DNA from: Colwellia sp. MB3u-45
Lineage (GTDB): Bacteria; Pseudomonadota; Gammaproteobacteria; Enterobacterales; Alteromonadaceae
DNA: 64,000 nt
Reading direction: 5' to 3'
Assembly (NCBI RefSeq): GCF_014077005.1
Contig: NZ_JACGVC010000051.1
Location: 27,524-91,523 of the forward strand
Position numbers and translations under genes: made by a program. Shown here piece after piece: positions 17,762-28,670 of this stretch (its first letter is position 1; each line of letters begins with the position of its first letter). A model generated the notes under the pieces. It worked only from the letters and a program-made list of their open reading frames with translations. It was not told where the DNA came from and ran no database searches.

Positions 17762-18823
17762 TTACTGTGAGCCGATGCGACTCTTGCGTTCAAACTCGCG
17801 AATAAGGCTAATATAATGCTGTTCAGTTTGTTTGGTCATCACACTACGCTTGTGATCAAGTAATTGCCCATGAAACTCTACCGCCAGTTGTTTAGCCGCA
17901 TTTAACATTTGCTCAAACACTGAAAAAGCATCACCTGGATTAGGTAAGGTCATAAAAAGGGTAATGCCTTGGGTGCTAAAGTTTTCCATATCATCAAGAT
18001 TAAACGTACCCGGATTCATCATATTGGCTAGGCTAAAGGTCACTTTTCCATTACCGGCGTTGTCTTGATGACGGTGAAATATATTCATTTCGCCATATTT
18101 CATCCCTAAAGTCAGTAATGTGGGTAATAACGCAGCGCCTGACATCACTTGTCCTTTTGGCATAACAACCGAGAGCACGATAACTTGCGGCTCAATATCG
18201 ATAGCGGCAGGTTTTTCACTTGCCGGTGTTGCCGACGGAGTAGGCTCATCTTTGTTAAGGGCAGCGGCTTTATTCACTAATATGTCTGGCTTTGCCTGTG
18301 TCACCGGTTGTTGATAAACCGGTTTAGTTTGCAGAGCTTTTTTTCTATTAGCTTCAATGGTGGCCGTTTTATTAGCGGCTGTCTCTTCAAAGCAGTCTTT
18401 GTCATAATCAGCTGTCTCTGACAAGGCTTGTTGCTTTAAATGCTCTGGTACGGCTTCAGTATCGTTGTGCAGAGCACCAAAATTTAGTCCTTGCTCTTGG
18501 CCTTTTTCGTCAAAGTCAGCCGGAGGAACATCATTTGGCATGGGTGCTTCGCTATAAAAATCTGCACTACCTTCAACACGATGAGACTTAACAGCAAGCT
18601 CATCATCTTGGGCGCTAGCGCCAACCACTTTTGGCTTACTCACCCCGTCTTGATCAAAACCTGAGCCATCAAACCCCCGTGGCTTTGATGCCACAGGATC
18701 TACTTTAGTTTTTAATTTATAAGGATTTTTTTGTTTTCTAATCGTCCAATAACCATGAATAAAAATAGCGACTATCACAATAGCACTAATAATAATTAAT
18801 GTGTTTCTGAAATTATTTTCCAT
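17762..18823 (-). CDS. zipA: Cell division protein ZipA
   Basis: Inner-membrane anchor and bundler of FtsZ at the division ring. It is 353 residues, with an N-terminal membrane helix (about 8-27) followed by the basic WTIRKQK segment, a long charged and proline-containing linker (about 40-205), and the C-terminal FtsZ-binding domain (about 212-348), in which VVMPKGQVMSGAALLPTL, GMKYGEMNIFHRH and PNPGDAFSVFEQM match the family. It lies 8 bp after smc and is almost certainly cotranscribed with it. Confidence 0.96.
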   Translation of the reverse strand: MENNFRNTLIIISAIVIVAIFIHGYWTIRKQKNPYKLKTKVDPVASKPRGFDGSGFDQDGVSKPKVVGASAQDDELAVKSHRVEGSADFYSEAPMPNDVPPADFDEKGQEQGLNFGALHNDTEAVPEHLKQQALSETADYDKDCFEETAANKTATIEANRKKALQTKPVYQQPVTQAKPDILVNKAAALNKDEPTPSATPASEKPAAIDIEPQVIVLSVVMPKGQVMSGAALLPTLLTLGMKYGEMNIFHRHQDNAGNGKVTFSLANMMNPGTFNLDDMENFSTQGITLFMTLPNPGDAFSVFEQMLNAAKQLAVEFHGQLLDHKRSVMTKQTEQHYISLIREFERKSRIGSQ

Positions 18824-18831
18824 TACCTTGC

Positions 18832-21800
18832 CTATACTTCTGCCATGGCGATTGCTTCGTCAATATCAACCGCTACCATACGTGAAACACCGGGTTCAAA
18901 CATAGTTACTCCGGTTAAATGTGACGCCATCTCCATGGCTATTTTATTATGACTTATATATATAAATTGCACTGTTTGCGACATTTCTCGCACTAGATTA
19001 CAAAAACGACTCACATTTGCATCATCCAAAGGTGCATCCACTTCATCAAGTAAACAAAATGGTGCCGGGTTCAATCTAAAAATCGCAAAGACTAATGATA
19101 ATGCGGTCAGCGCTTTTTCTCCACCAGATAATAGGTGAATTGTGCTATTTTTTTTACCTGGCGGTCTCGCCATGATGGTAACCCCTGTTTCTAGTAGGTC
19201 TTCACCGGTCAAGGTTAAGTACGCTTGACCACCACCAAAGACCTTAGGAAATAACACCTGTAGGTCTTTATTAACCTGATCAAAAGTCAGTTTAAACTTA
19301 TGACGGCTTTCTTTATCTATTTTTGCAATTGCCGCTTCTAGGGTGCTTATTGCATTATTAAGATCTTGATCTTGTTGGTCAAGGTAACTTTTACGCTTGA
19401 ATTGGCTTTCATACTCTTCAATAGCGGCTAAATTAATAGCCCCTAATAACTGTATATCTTTAGCCAATTTAATTAACTGCGCTTGCCAGAGCGATTCTTT
19501 CGCATTGGCGGGCATGGCCTCAATGACACTATCAATATTTTGTTGTAACTCAGCTAGAATTTCCAAGCTACTTTCAGCTCTTAATTTAAAACCTTCGCTA
19601 TCTAATTGTAAACGCGCTAACTGCTGATTAAGCGCACTAATTTTATTTTGACTACTTTTTTGCTGTAATTCTAAGGTCGCTAAACGTGTTTGACTGTCAT
19701 TCAAAGTTTGCTGATTAAATTGCAGCTTGTCATTAATGGCGACTAGGTTCTCGAGCCATTCGGGTAATTGTTGCTCAAACTCTTGTATTGGCTGACTGTT
19801 ATCGGTAAAAACTTGGCTATTACTGCTCAACCTTTGGGTCAGTAAATTAACATTTTCTTGATTAGAGCGAATATTTTGTTCACCTTGCATACGCTGACTT
19901 TTAAGTTGTTCAACCACTAAGCTCGATTGATGTCGTTGTTGATGCAATGCTTGGCTGCGCGTTTGAATTTGCTCAATTGACGCTTGTAATCGTGTTTGTT
20001 GTTCAGAAAAATTATCCACACTATCGCCGCTGTCATCAGATACTTGTGCTATTTGCGCTTGAAAATCAGCTAACTTTTTTGTAGCTATATGCTCACTTTT
20101 TAGCAAGTCATCTATTTGCTCAGTTAATTTTTGCTGCTGACTTTGTTGTTGTTCATTCGCCTGAGCTTTTAATGAAATCAAGTTGTTAAGCTCATTAAGT
20201 TTAGCGTGTTTTAAGGTTATATTTTGACTAATAGTACTTTTTTCACTTGCTAATCGCGCTTGCTGTTCGCTGGTTTGGCTTTGCTGCTGCTCGGTATTTT
20301 GTTTTGTGCTCGATAAATCCTGAATCGCGGTTTGCTCGCTGGCAAGCTGGCGTTGCAAGCTAATATAGTCGTAACCTTGTTCAAGCTTGCCTTTGGTTAG
20401 CATGTGATGATGCAACCAAGTGCCGTCTGGGCAAATAATACTTTGATAACTCGCTAAACTCGATAATTCTTGCTTAGCTTCACGATAATTTTCAGCCAGA
20501 AAAATAGTATTAAAATAGCGAGTTAGCGCGCTAACACCCTTCACTTTATGGGCTAAAGTATTAGCGTTAATTGTGCTTAACTCGATGCTATGTTTATCCA
20601 TACTTTGATCACGGCTTTGATCAGAAATTTCAGCGCTGTTTCGATAAACAAAACACAAGTTATCTGCCGTTAAGTTGCCATCCGTATCAGCGCTAGGCAA
20701 GGCTTCAATAACATGGCCTGCTAACCAATGTGATAATACCACTTCAACCGCCTGCTCCCAGCCATGAGCCACATCAAGTTGACTCTGCAACGACACAACG
20801 TCAGTAATGCTTTGCTGACTAAACCATAGGGCTTGTTTTTCACTCCAAGGCGATGTGTCAGCAAGCTTTATCTGCAATGCTGCAATCACTTGACTTTTAA
20901 CCGTGTGCTGGCCAGCAGCTACTGCAAAGGTTTGACTTAATTCTTGAGACACTTGCTGCAGGTTTGCTGCTTTATCAGTGTTCTGATCCTGTTGTTTTTG
21001 CAACTGTTCAATAGCGCCTGTTACCAGCGTTTTTTGTTGCCCTAATGCCTGTTCAGCAGCAGGGTCTTGTTGTGGTAATAAAGCTATTTGCTGACGCAAT
21101 TTAATGCTTTGCTGAGTAACCTGTTCAATAATGGTTTGTTGTTGAGTAATATGAGCATGTATGGTCAATTTTTGCTGCTGATTTTTGTCGCGCTTTTGCT
21201 GGTGTTGTTGCCATTGGCTTTGCAATTCTTTCTGTTCTACTTGCTGTTCCGCCAATGCTGTTTGACAAGTTTTTAACGCCGCCTCTGTCGCTTGCAGCTG
21301 CGGTTGTTGTTCATTTAATTGTGTATTATACAATTGCAACTGCGCTTGCTCGGTTAAAATTAACTGTTGTGCATTGAGTAATTGCTGTTGAGTGAGTTCG
21401 TTGTCGGTTTGACTTTTTTCTGACTGCTCTTTTAAGTACTTAACTTGCTGTTCAGCGCGGGCAATATTTTGCGTTACATTAAGCTTTTGCTGATGCAGTG
21501 TTTGATTATTATCATTGCATGCCTGCATGGTGGCTTTTAATTCAATCATCACTAAATCATTTTGACTTAGCTCAGCATTTTGACTTTCAACTTTACTTTC
21601 AAGCGCTAGAATTCGCGTTTGATGTTGTTGACGTTGCTGATCAAATTTTTGCCAGCGTAACACCGCCAGCTCGGCTTTATATTTGCGTTCTTGTTGTTTC
21701 AAGGTACGAAAGCGTTTGGCTGCTTCTGCTTGTTGATGCAATTTGTCAATTTGTACATCAAGTTCAAGACGAATATCACTGAGCCGTGCTAAGTTTTCTC

Positions 21801-22362
21801 TGGTGTGACGTATTCTAGTTTCGGTTTCTTTACGGCGTTCTTTATATTTTGATATGCCCGCCGCTTCTTCAAGAAACACCCGTAACTCTTGTGGTTTTGA
21901 TTCGATTAAACGAGAAATAGTGCCTTGTTCGATAATGGCATAACTACGAGGCCCTAAACCGGTACCAAGAAAAATATCGGTAATATCGCGACGCCGGCAC
22001 TTTGTGCCATTTAAAAAGTAAGTATTGATACTCTCGCGATTAACGACACGACGCACAGAAACTTGGCTTCTGTCGGCCATCTCACCTTGAATGCGGCCCT
22101 GAGTATTATCAAAAACTAGCTCGACACTCGCTTGGCCAATAGGTTTTCGACTGGCTGCACCATTAAAAATGACATCAGTCATGGCTTCGCCACGCAGATT
22201 TTTCGCAGAACTTTCGCCCAAGACCCAACGCACAGCGTCAATAATATTGGACTTGCCACAGCCATTTGGTCCAACAATGGCGGTCATTTGTTGTTCAAAG
22301 TGAACTTTGGTGGGATCAACAAAGGATTTAAAACCTGCCAACTTTATATGCTTGAGTCGCAT
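18832..22362 (-). CDS. smc: Chromosome partition protein SMC
   Basis: Structural maintenance of chromosomes ATPase of 1176 residues. Walker A GPNGCGKS is at residues 31-38. Two very Gln-rich coiled coils (about 170-500 and 660-1000) flank the hinge (about 510-655). The C-terminal head has the LLSGGEKALTALSL signature and Walker B FCLLDEVDAPLDD. It would work with ScpA and ScpB in chromosome compaction and segregation. The canonical SMC rather than MukB is used. The start MRLKHIKLAGFKSF is the conserved family N-terminus. Divergent from cysZ with 218 bp between. Confidence 0.97.
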   Translation of the reverse strand: MRLKHIKLAGFKSFVDPTKVHFEQQMTAIVGPNGCGKSNIIDAVRWVLGESSAKNLRGEAMTDVIFNGAASRKPIGQASVELVFDNTQGRIQGEMADRSQVSVRRVVNRESINTYFLNGTKCRRRDITDIFLGTGLGPRSYAIIEQGTISRLIESKPQELRVFLEEAAGISKYKERRKETETRIRHTRENLARLSDIRLELDVQIDKLHQQAEAAKRFRTLKQQERKYKAELAVLRWQKFDQQRQQHQTRILALESKVESQNAELSQNDLVMIELKATMQACNDNNQTLHQQKLNVTQNIARAEQQVKYLKEQSEKSQTDNELTQQQLLNAQQLILTEQAQLQLYNTQLNEQQPQLQATEAALKTCQTALAEQQVEQKELQSQWQQHQQKRDKNQQQKLTIHAHITQQQTIIEQVTQQSIKLRQQIALLPQQDPAAEQALGQQKTLVTGAIEQLQKQQDQNTDKAANLQQVSQELSQTFAVAAGQHTVKSQVIAALQIKLADTSPWSEKQALWFSQQSITDVVSLQSQLDVAHGWEQAVEVVLSHWLAGHVIEALPSADTDGNLTADNLCFVYRNSAEISDQSRDQSMDKHSIELSTINANTLAHKVKGVSALTRYFNTIFLAENYREAKQELSSLASYQSIICPDGTWLHHHMLTKGKLEQGYDYISLQRQLASEQTAIQDLSSTKQNTEQQQSQTSEQQARLASEKSTISQNITLKHAKLNELNNLISLKAQANEQQQSQQQKLTEQIDDLLKSEHIATKKLADFQAQIAQVSDDSGDSVDNFSEQQTRLQASIEQIQTRSQALHQQRHQSSLVVEQLKSQRMQGEQNIRSNQENVNLLTQRLSSNSQVFTDNSQPIQEFEQQLPEWLENLVAINDKLQFNQQTLNDSQTRLATLELQQKSSQNKISALNQQLARLQLDSEGFKLRAESSLEILAELQQNIDSVIEAMPANAKESLWQAQLIKLAKDIQLLGAINLAAIEEYESQFKRKSYLDQQDQDLNNAISTLEAAIAKIDKESRHKFKLTFDQVNKDLQVLFPKVFGGGQAYLTLTGEDLLETGVTIMARPPGKKNSTIHLLSGGEKALTALSLVFAIFRLNPAPFCLLDEVDAPLDDANVSRFCNLVREMSQTVQFIYISHNKIAMEMASHLTGVTMFEPGVSRMVAVDIDEAIAMAEV

Positions 22363-22580
22363 TAAATCGAAAAACCTAATCGCAATATTTTATTGGCTAA
22401 AATTAAAGCAAGCAACTCGCTAAATTCCTGTCAGCCAATAAAATTAAAATAAAACATCAGTAACTAAGCTTACTGTATCAGAGATTGATGTACTTTGTAA
22501 CATCACAATACTGTTCATATTAGCCTAAGGAACCTATAATCGGGCTATGAATATCAATTAGTTAGGTTAATAAAACAACA

Positions 22581-23336
22581 ATGAACAATAATAATAAACC
22601 CCCTTTGGCCGACGGTGGTGCTGGATATTTTATCAAAGGCTTTGAGTTGATCCGCACACCTGGCATTCGACGTTTTGTATTTGTACCCTTAGCGGTTAAT
22701 TTGATCCTTTTTAGTTATGCTTTTTATTATATGTTTTTGCAGCTCGAAAGTTATATGCTGACTTTAGACAATTGGCTGGGCGAATCGTTTTCTTGGCTCA
22801 GTAATTTTATTTGGCCATTAGCTGTGTTGTTTGTCTTAATTGTTTTTTCATTTATTTTCAGCTCTGTTGCCAATTGGTTAGCCGCCCCCTTTAATGGTTT
22901 GTTGTCAGAGAAAGTTGAGGCGTTATTAACAAATCAACCCTTAAATAATGCTGGGGCTTTCGACGTTGTTAAAGACATTCCTAGAACGCTAAGTCGCGAG
23001 TTAACTAAACTGGGTTACTATTTACCACGCGCACTGGCTTTCTTTTTACTTTATTGGCTACTACCGGTTATCGGCCAAGTGCTTTGGTTTTTATTTCTTG
23101 CTTGGATGATGGCAGTTCAATATAAAGACTATCCGTTTGATAACCACAAAATTAGTTTTAACCATATGCGTCAAGCCTTGAAGCAACGCCAAGGTTTAAG
23201 TTATAGTTTTGGGATAACAACTGCCGTATTCTCGATGATCCCAATAGTAAACTTAGTTGTGATGCCTGTGGCTATTTGCGGTGCTACAGCACTGTGGGTT
23301 GACCATTATCGTGATGAATTTGTTGACCGTTCATAA
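22581..23336 (+). CDS. cysZ: Sulfate transporter CysZ
   Basis: Inner-membrane sulfate permease (EI24/CysZ family) for cysteine synthesis, 251 residues. The N-terminal GAGYFIKGFELI, central SSVANWLAAPFNGLLSEKVE and ALAFFLLYWLLPVIGQVLW stretches match CysZ, as do the hydrophobic segments near 30-50, 72-95, 150-180 and 210-240. It lies opposite the smc-zipA-ligA cluster, as in other gammaproteobacteria where cysZ neighbours zipA. Confidence 0.93.
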   Translation: MNNNNKPPLADGGAGYFIKGFELIRTPGIRRFVFVPLAVNLILFSYAFYYMFLQLESYMLTLDNWLGESFSWLSNFIWPLAVLFVLIVFSFIFSSVANWLAAPFNGLLSEKVEALLTNQPLNNAGAFDVVKDIPRTLSRELTKLGYYLPRALAFFLLYWLLPVIGQVLWFLFLAWMMAVQYKDYPFDNHKISFNHMRQALKQRQGLSYSFGITTAVFSMIPIVNLVVMPVAICGATALWVDHYRDEFVDRS

Positions 23337-23715
23337 CAAATCAAATAACAATCAATAAGTTGCTAGCTTTTAAACGATAAGCCCAAACATTATGCATATT
23401 GTGATGTTTGTTTAAACGTGCGTTGACATGCGGTTCAATGCTCTCAACGAAGGTTTTACTATAATTTGACAGCAAAAAAATCAACGGGCACACTTAATAC
23501 TCTACCTGTGTTATTAATTAAATGATCTAGATTACCGACTTTATTACAGCCTTTATTTAATGATTTGTCGTTCTAATGATTAAATAAACAAGCCTATCAT
23601 GGCTGATTTTATTTAGTCTAAGTGATCATAGTCTTGGTGATCTAGGTTAAAATTTATCATTCATATTACATTCATATTACATTCACATTACATTGAAATT
23701 TAAAAGGAACTGGCA
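23337..23715. repeat. Intergenic region with three tandem 11-bp repeats
   Basis: The units CATTCATATTA, CATTCATATTA and CATTCACATTA sit head to tail at 23658-23690, just upstream of the small exported-protein gene. The 11-bp period is about one helical turn. The rest of the spacer is AT-rich with no visible gene. Confidence 0.6.
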
Positions 23716-24108
23716 ATGCAATCACTGGGCTATATACCCAAAACCTCATTTTTATCCCGTACTTTATTACTGCTGATGTTAAGTTTTAGCATTAACGCCG
23801 CCAGTATTAAGTCAGAAAAAATTACTAGAGAAACAATTGATATTCCGGTCATTGAAGGCGCGCGCGTATTTGCCAAATTTGATGATAAAACACCTGTGGT
23901 GATCAATTACTTCACCTCAGTAACTGAAAATGGCGTAATAGCCTTTTATAATAAAAGTTATGGTGAGCCGATTCAGCAAGAGCGCAAACGTGGCCGCTTA
24001 ACTTTACACTACCAAAAAGATTTACAGCAAATACGTGTAGTTATTTCACAGCAAAACAAGCTGCGCCAAGTTGATATCATTGTTGATAAACGCACAGTAG
24101 AGCCATAA
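23716..24108 (+). CDS. Small exported protein of unknown function
   Basis: 130 residues with a signal peptide (about 13-29, ending SINAA). The mature part is Lys/Arg-rich and strand-rich, with YFTSVTENGVIAFYNKSYG near the middle. I do not recognise the family. AAAAGGAA precedes the ATG and a strong terminator follows, so it appears to be a monocistronic gene. Confidence 0.65.
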   Translation: MQSLGYIPKTSFLSRTLLLLMLSFSINAASIKSEKITRETIDIPVIEGARVFAKFDDKTPVVINYFTSVTENGVIAFYNKSYGEPIQQERKRGRLTLHYQKDLQQIRVVISQQNKLRQVDIIVDKRTVEP

Positions 24109-24147
24109 TTATTTGTATAAAAAATTCAAAAGCTAATGGCTAGACAT

Positions 24148-24179
24148 AAAAAAACATCGCAAATAGCGATGTTTTTTTT
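24148..24179. terminator. Two-way intrinsic terminator
   Basis: AAAAAAACATCGC at 24148-24160 pairs perfectly with GCGATGTTTTTTT at 24166-24178 across a 5-base loop. A run on one side and T run on the other let it serve both the exported-protein gene and the convergent M1 peptidase gene. Confidence 0.88.
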
Positions 24180-24268
24180 ACTTACTATTACCTTAACTTT
24201 TGAATATTAACTAGCTAACTCGATCATTAATGCAATCATTGCTCGCAACAACTGGACTTAAGTTGAAC

Positions 24269-26128
24269 TTAATTTAACAAAATAGCGTCAACAGTACCCT
24301 GTGCTAATGGGTGATAACCTGGACGTGCCTTTTTATATACTGCTTGTGCCCAACGCTTGCCTTTTGCTGATGTTGCCAACTCTTTATATAAAGGCACAAT
24401 GAGCTTACGTCTACCTATTGATTCTAAGTAGTTTGCCATCGCAGGATACACCACGTCATAACCAGAGCGTAATGCTAACAAATACCAAGCATGAGCAACC
24501 TCGGCGTTGCTACTCTTGGTGAGGTTAAAGGCTTTATCTAAACTTGCCATACGCTGATTAGAAATACTCAAAGGCAGATTATTAATAAAGTGTAACCATT
24601 CATGTAAGGTCCAGTTTTGGGTCGGTATTTGCGCCAACTCGAGCTGATCACTGGTCCATTTTGCAATAGTATCATCAATTTTAATAAATGCATTTGAGCG
24701 TGGCTTAGGGGCGTAACTAGGTAAACCTTGCTCATAAATCCACTCATTGAGTTCGACATCACTCACGATATTGGGGTATTTATCCGTTAAATTAGCTTTG
24801 AGATAAATAACAAAGTTTTTGGTACCTAAACTTTGAAAGGCGTGATCATCAAAATATTGCATGATGAAGGTATCAAATTTGTCTCGGCCAAACTTTTCTT
24901 CTAAGTAAACTAAGAATAACTGCCCTTTGGTATAAGGTACGCCAGAAAAAGCATCATCAGGGTCACGACCTTTAAGGTCGATATACAACTGAGTATCGCC
25001 TGGTGGTAGTTCAGCCATTTCATAACTTAAATTTTGCGCATCTAATGCGCGTTCCATTAAGGCTCTATCGGCGCCAAATACCGCTTCCATAATACGATTT
25101 TCAACATAACTGGTAAAACCTTCGTTTAACCATAAATCGCGCCAGCTTTCATTGGTCACTAAGTTCCCCGACCAAGAGTGTGCTAGTTCATGAGCAATTA
25201 AATTGACTAAACTTTTATCGCCCGCAATGACGGTTGGCGTAATAAATGACAATCTCGGGTTTTCCATGCCACCAAAAGGGAAACTTGGTGGTAATATTAA
25301 TAAGTCATATCGACCCCAACGATAGGCGCCAAAAAGCTTTTCAGTTTCATCGATCATCAATTGCGTATCATCAAACTCAGCAACGGCCCGATCTAAAATA
25401 TATTGTTCGGCATAAATACCGGTTTGCTTACTCATCGCTTTAAACTCTAAATCACCCACGGCAATAGCAATTAAATAAGCGGGAATAGCTTGCGGCATAG
25501 CAAAAGAATAATCGCCATCACGCAAAGCATCAGGTTCATTGTTTGCACTCATCACAGCTAACAAGTCATCTCTGGTGGTAATGCGAGCGTTGTAAGTCAT
25601 GCGCACACTAGGCGTATCTTGTATGGGTATCCAAGAGCGGGCATGAATTGCTTGGCTTTGGCTAAACATAAAGGGTTTGTCTTTACCGGCGGTTTGCTCA
25701 GGAGATAACCACTGTAAGCCAGAGGCTTGCGGCAGTGAGTTATAATAAACTCTAATCATTGGCGTTTGAAAAGGTGTGTTAATGGTTAGCTTTGAACCCA
25801 TCACATCATCACGCTTAGCCAAGTGGTAATTTAATTTTACCCACTGATCACTGGCATTTTTTGCCATCACACGATGAATGTCTAAATCGCGGGTATCTAA
25901 ATAAATATCAGCAACATCGTCATCTAGCCAGTTAAGGCTTAATTCAGCAAAGCCCTTTAATGACTTTTGCTCAAAATCAACATTCAAGTCTAGATAAAGG
26001 TGGCTAATTTTTACTTGGTCATAGTTTGCATAAGTTAAGGCATCGGCTGCTTGCGCCGAGGCTAATTGAACCCAGGCAAGCTGTACAACGCAAAACGTAG
26101 TGGCAACAAGGCGAACTAAAAATTTCAT
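24269..26128 (-). CDS. M1-family aminopeptidase (leukotriene A4 hydrolase-like), exported
   Basis: Zinc aminopeptidase of 619 residues with a signal peptide (about 1-27, ASAQAA). The substrate motif GGMEN is at 286-290, the zinc site HELAH at 313-317 and the third ligand E336 in [12 protein letters not shown]. The C-terminal helical domain (about 460-610) and total length match the LTA4-hydrolase branch rather than the longer PepN. It probably trims peptides in the periplasm. Confidence 0.92.
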   Translation of the reverse strand: MKFLVRLVATTFCVVQLAWVQLASAQAADALTYANYDQVKISHLYLDLNVDFEQKSLKGFAELSLNWLDDDVADIYLDTRDLDIHRVMAKNASDQWVKLNYHLAKRDDVMGSKLTINTPFQTPMIRVYYNSLPQASGLQWLSPEQTAGKDKPFMFSQSQAIHARSWIPIQDTPSVRMTYNARITTRDDLLAVMSANNEPDALRDGDYSFAMPQAIPAYLIAIAVGDLEFKAMSKQTGIYAEQYILDRAVAEFDDTQLMIDETEKLFGAYRWGRYDLLILPPSFPFGGMENPRLSFITPTVIAGDKSLVNLIAHELAHSWSGNLVTNESWRDLWLNEGFTSYVENRIMEAVFGADRALMERALDAQNLSYEMAELPPGDTQLYIDLKGRDPDDAFSGVPYTKGQLFLVYLEEKFGRDKFDTFIMQYFDDHAFQSLGTKNFVIYLKANLTDKYPNIVSDVELNEWIYEQGLPSYAPKPRSNAFIKIDDTIAKWTSDQLELAQIPTQNWTLHEWLHFINNLPLSISNQRMASLDKAFNLTKSSNAEVAHAWYLLALRSGYDVVYPAMANYLESIGRRKLIVPLYKELATSAKGKRWAQAVYKKARPGYHPLAQGTVDAILLN

Positions 26129-26219
26129 AAATCACATCCAAAGCTAAAAAGGCCTGTAGATTACAGTGAATATACAGGCCTCTTCAAGTGCTATTTATTT
26201 TTAACCGCTTAAGATAAAA

Positions 26220-27086
26220 TTATGGCTGTTCCATACGGATAACAACTCGACGGTTTTTGCCACGGCCAATAATGGTTTCATTAGACGCTACGTGGCGCTT
26301 TTCGCCATAACCATTCGCTTCAATGCGACTCGCGTCGATACCGCTGCTAACAATAAGTTCTCTGACATTATTTGCCCGGCGTTGTGACATTTTCAAGTTA
26401 GTGTTTCGGCCACCATAACTGTCTGAATAGCCATCAATTAGCACTAAGTCTAGCTTAGAATCAAGTGCTAAGTACTCAACAATCATATTCATCCGCTTTT
26501 GTGATGCTTTGGTTAATTTATCAGAGCCAAATTGATAGTTAAGCACGGTGTAAGAAATATCATCAAAGTTAAAGTCTAGTAAATTGCTCACGCAACTAAC
26601 AAAGGCTTGATACGCTTGCTGAAAACGTGCGGTAGATAAACCAACGGTAATTTTATCGTCATCACTATACCAGTCGTTATAGTAAAATGTTGGGCTCATG
26701 CCTTGATCAAGCTCATTAAGCATATTCCAGGCAATTTTTTTCGGTAAGCCGGGAGAAAATTGTTTATGTAGTGTCATATTCGCTAACGTTCTACCGGCAA
26801 TGCCAGGTCGCCAATTAGGCGCTTCAGAACGTACTTCGGCTAAAGAATAGCTGTCAGGCAGACGCATCATTTCCAGTTCAAATTCCATATTCATTTTTCG
26901 GTTCGCCGAACTATAAAATTTGGCTTGACCATAACGTGGAATTTGATGTGATAAGGTACATTGCAAGCGAGAATTATCGGTTAACTGCCAGCTAGAATTT
27001 GAAATATCTGCACGATATTGCCTAGTCCCTGCATTTGTTTGGGCAATCAGTAATGATAATGTAACCAGCGTAATAGTTTTTTTCAT
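26220..27086 (-). CDS. motY: Sodium-type flagellar motor protein MotY
   Basis: Outer-membrane/periplasmic T-ring component of the sodium-driven polar flagellar motor, 288 residues. It has a signal peptide (about 1-19), a MotY-specific N-terminal domain (RQYRADISNSSWQL, IPRYGQAKF) and a C-terminal OmpA-like peptidoglycan-binding domain (about 175-285: LIDGYSDSYGG, LSQRRANNVRE-like, GYGEKRHVASN, RGKNRRVVIRM). It is divergent from rnt, an arrangement also known in Vibrio. Confidence 0.9.
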   Translation of the reverse strand: MKKTITLVTLSLLIAQTNAGTRQYRADISNSSWQLTDNSRLQCTLSHQIPRYGQAKFYSSANRKMNMEFELEMMRLPDSYSLAEVRSEAPNWRPGIAGRTLANMTLHKQFSPGLPKKIAWNMLNELDQGMSPTFYYNDWYSDDDKITVGLSTARFQQAYQAFVSCVSNLLDFNFDDISYTVLNYQFGSDKLTKASQKRMNMIVEYLALDSKLDLVLIDGYSDSYGGRNTNLKMSQRRANNVRELIVSSGIDASRIEANGYGEKRHVASNETIIGRGKNRRVVIRMEQP

Positions 27087-27281
27087 AAAAATAATTTCAT
27101 GTCAATTTAGGTAAATTTTATAGCGACATCTTTACTATCGACAAAATCGTCAATAACTTTAACAGTTAATTAAAATATAGCCAAAAATAAATTCACGCTT
27201 TTAGTGCTGGGTGATGTCTTAACCGTTTATTTCTGCGATAATCTCAAATAATATTTTTGCTAACCCGTACCCTTTGCCTTT

Positions 27282-27977
27282 ATGTCTGATAATAAAACAG
27301 CGACTAACACCACTACTGAAAAATCACTACTTGCTCAACGCTTTCGCGGCTACTTCCCCGTCGTTATCGATGTTGAAACCGCCGGTTTTAATTCACAAAC
27401 TGATGCTTTACTGGAAATTGCCGCCACCACACTGACCTTAGACGAAACTACTGGCCAATTAAGTTTAGATGAGACCATACATTTTAATGTTGACCCTTTT
27501 GAAGGCGCTAACCTAGAGCCAGCCGCATTAGAATTTACCGGTATCGATCCCACTAATCCGTTACGTGGCGCAGTAGATGAGAAAAAAGCGATTACAGAAA
27601 TATTCAAACTTGTGCGAAAAAAAATGAAAGCGGCTGGTTGTCAGCGCGCGATTATAGTGGCACACAACGCGGCCTTTGATTTGGGTTTCGTTAATGCGGT
27701 CACTCAACGTTGTTCAATTAAACGCTCACCTTTTCATCCTTTTGTTAGTTTCGACACCACAACCTTGTCAGGCTTAGCATTAGGGCAAACGGTATTAGCA
27801 AAAGCCTGCGCAACAGCGCAAATTGATTTTAATAATAGTGAAGCGCATTCGGCACTATATGACACAGAAAAAACCGCTGAGTTATTTTGTTATATCGTGA
27901 ATAAATGGCAACAATTAGGTGGTTGGCCATTAATTCAACCCGAAGAAACTGCACAGGAAAGTGCCGCTGAAGAATAA
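27282..27977 (+). CDS. rnt: Ribonuclease T
   Basis: DEDD-type 3'-5' exonuclease of 231 residues that trims tRNA and other stable RNAs and acts on single-stranded DNA ends. Exo I is [11 protein letters not shown], Exo II is [15 protein letters not shown] and Exo III is the [14 protein letters not shown] stretch. The FRGYFPVV opening is family-typical. It is opposite motY. Confidence 0.97.
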   Translation: MSDNKTATNTTTEKSLLAQRFRGYFPVVIDVETAGFNSQTDALLEIAATTLTLDETTGQLSLDETIHFNVDPFEGANLEPAALEFTGIDPTNPLRGAVDEKKAITEIFKLVRKKMKAAGCQRAIIVAHNAAFDLGFVNAVTQRCSIKRSPFHPFVSFDTTTLSGLALGQTVLAKACATAQIDFNNSEAHSALYDTEKTAELFCYIVNKWQQLGGWPLIQPEETAQESAAEE

Positions 27978-28037
27978 TTTCAGTTCTATTTTAACCCTAT
28001 CGCTGTGCTACACATATCAACAGTTAACTGGCTAAAA

Positions 28038-28424
28038 TTAAAATAATGACTTTGCTTTTCGGCGATTGTTAACTCTGAAAAGCAAATTTCTTAATGCTAG
28101 CATCATTAAAAAAAAAGCTAAAAACTGTAAACTGGGTAAACTGGTGTTTAATAACATAACCGTAGCAAAAGCAAAGTAGGTATAAGGTAGGTATTCGTAA
28201 AGCCATTCAGGTAAAGTGTTTTTGTTATTTGGCTGCTTTTCATTAGCTTTATAACGGTCAAGGCGACGATAGCCTGAGCGCGTGACCAAAGTCGCACAAC
28301 CCGCCAGATAGAATAAACCGACAGAGACAAACACAGGCCAAGTATCGTAAAAAGCAATTAAATAGCCACAAACTAAAAAATAAGCGTACGGCAGATTTTC
28401 ATAAATGCATTTTGGATAAAACAT
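28038..28424 (-). CDS. Small membrane protein with an internal duplication
   Basis: About 128 residues with four hydrophobic segments in two similar halves. Each half begins with a near-identical motif (YENLPYAYF about residue 10, YEYLPYTYF about residue 78) and ends in a basic stretch (RLDRYK; RVNNRRK). I do not recognise a named family. The second ATG is chosen because AGGA is 6 bases before it. It sits between rnt and the peroxiredoxin gene, apparently alone. Confidence 0.6.
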   Translation of the reverse strand: MFYPKCIYENLPYAYFLVCGYLIAFYDTWPVFVSVGLFYLAGCATLVTRSGYRRLDRYKANEKQPNNKNTLPEWLYEYLPYTYFAFATVMLLNTSLPSLQFLAFFLMMLALRNLLFRVNNRRKAKSLF

Positions 28425-28623
28425 CAACATTCCTTGGTGAGTTTATTTTTTAGCTGGTCTTTGCAGTATTAGCTAGTCTTTGTAACAAAGAGTGATTTTT
28501 TCATACCAAACAAATTAATTCTCAGCGAGCTCGATATTAGCTTAGTTATAAAATGCTATTTTTCAATGGCTTTTATATGCCTTTTATATGCCTTTTTAAA
28601 TTTTCAGTAAATTTCAGCCACAA

Positions 28624-28648
28624 AAAAAGCCGCTAAAAGCGGCTTTTT
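28624..28648 (-). terminator. Intrinsic terminator after the peroxiredoxin gene
   Basis: A perfect stem AAAAAGCCGCT/AGCGGCTTTTT closes a 3-base loop and has A and T runs on its flanks. It is 22 bp beyond the peroxiredoxin stop codon on the minus strand. Confidence 0.88.
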
Positions 28649-28670
28649 AACTGATAAATTAACTTAACCG

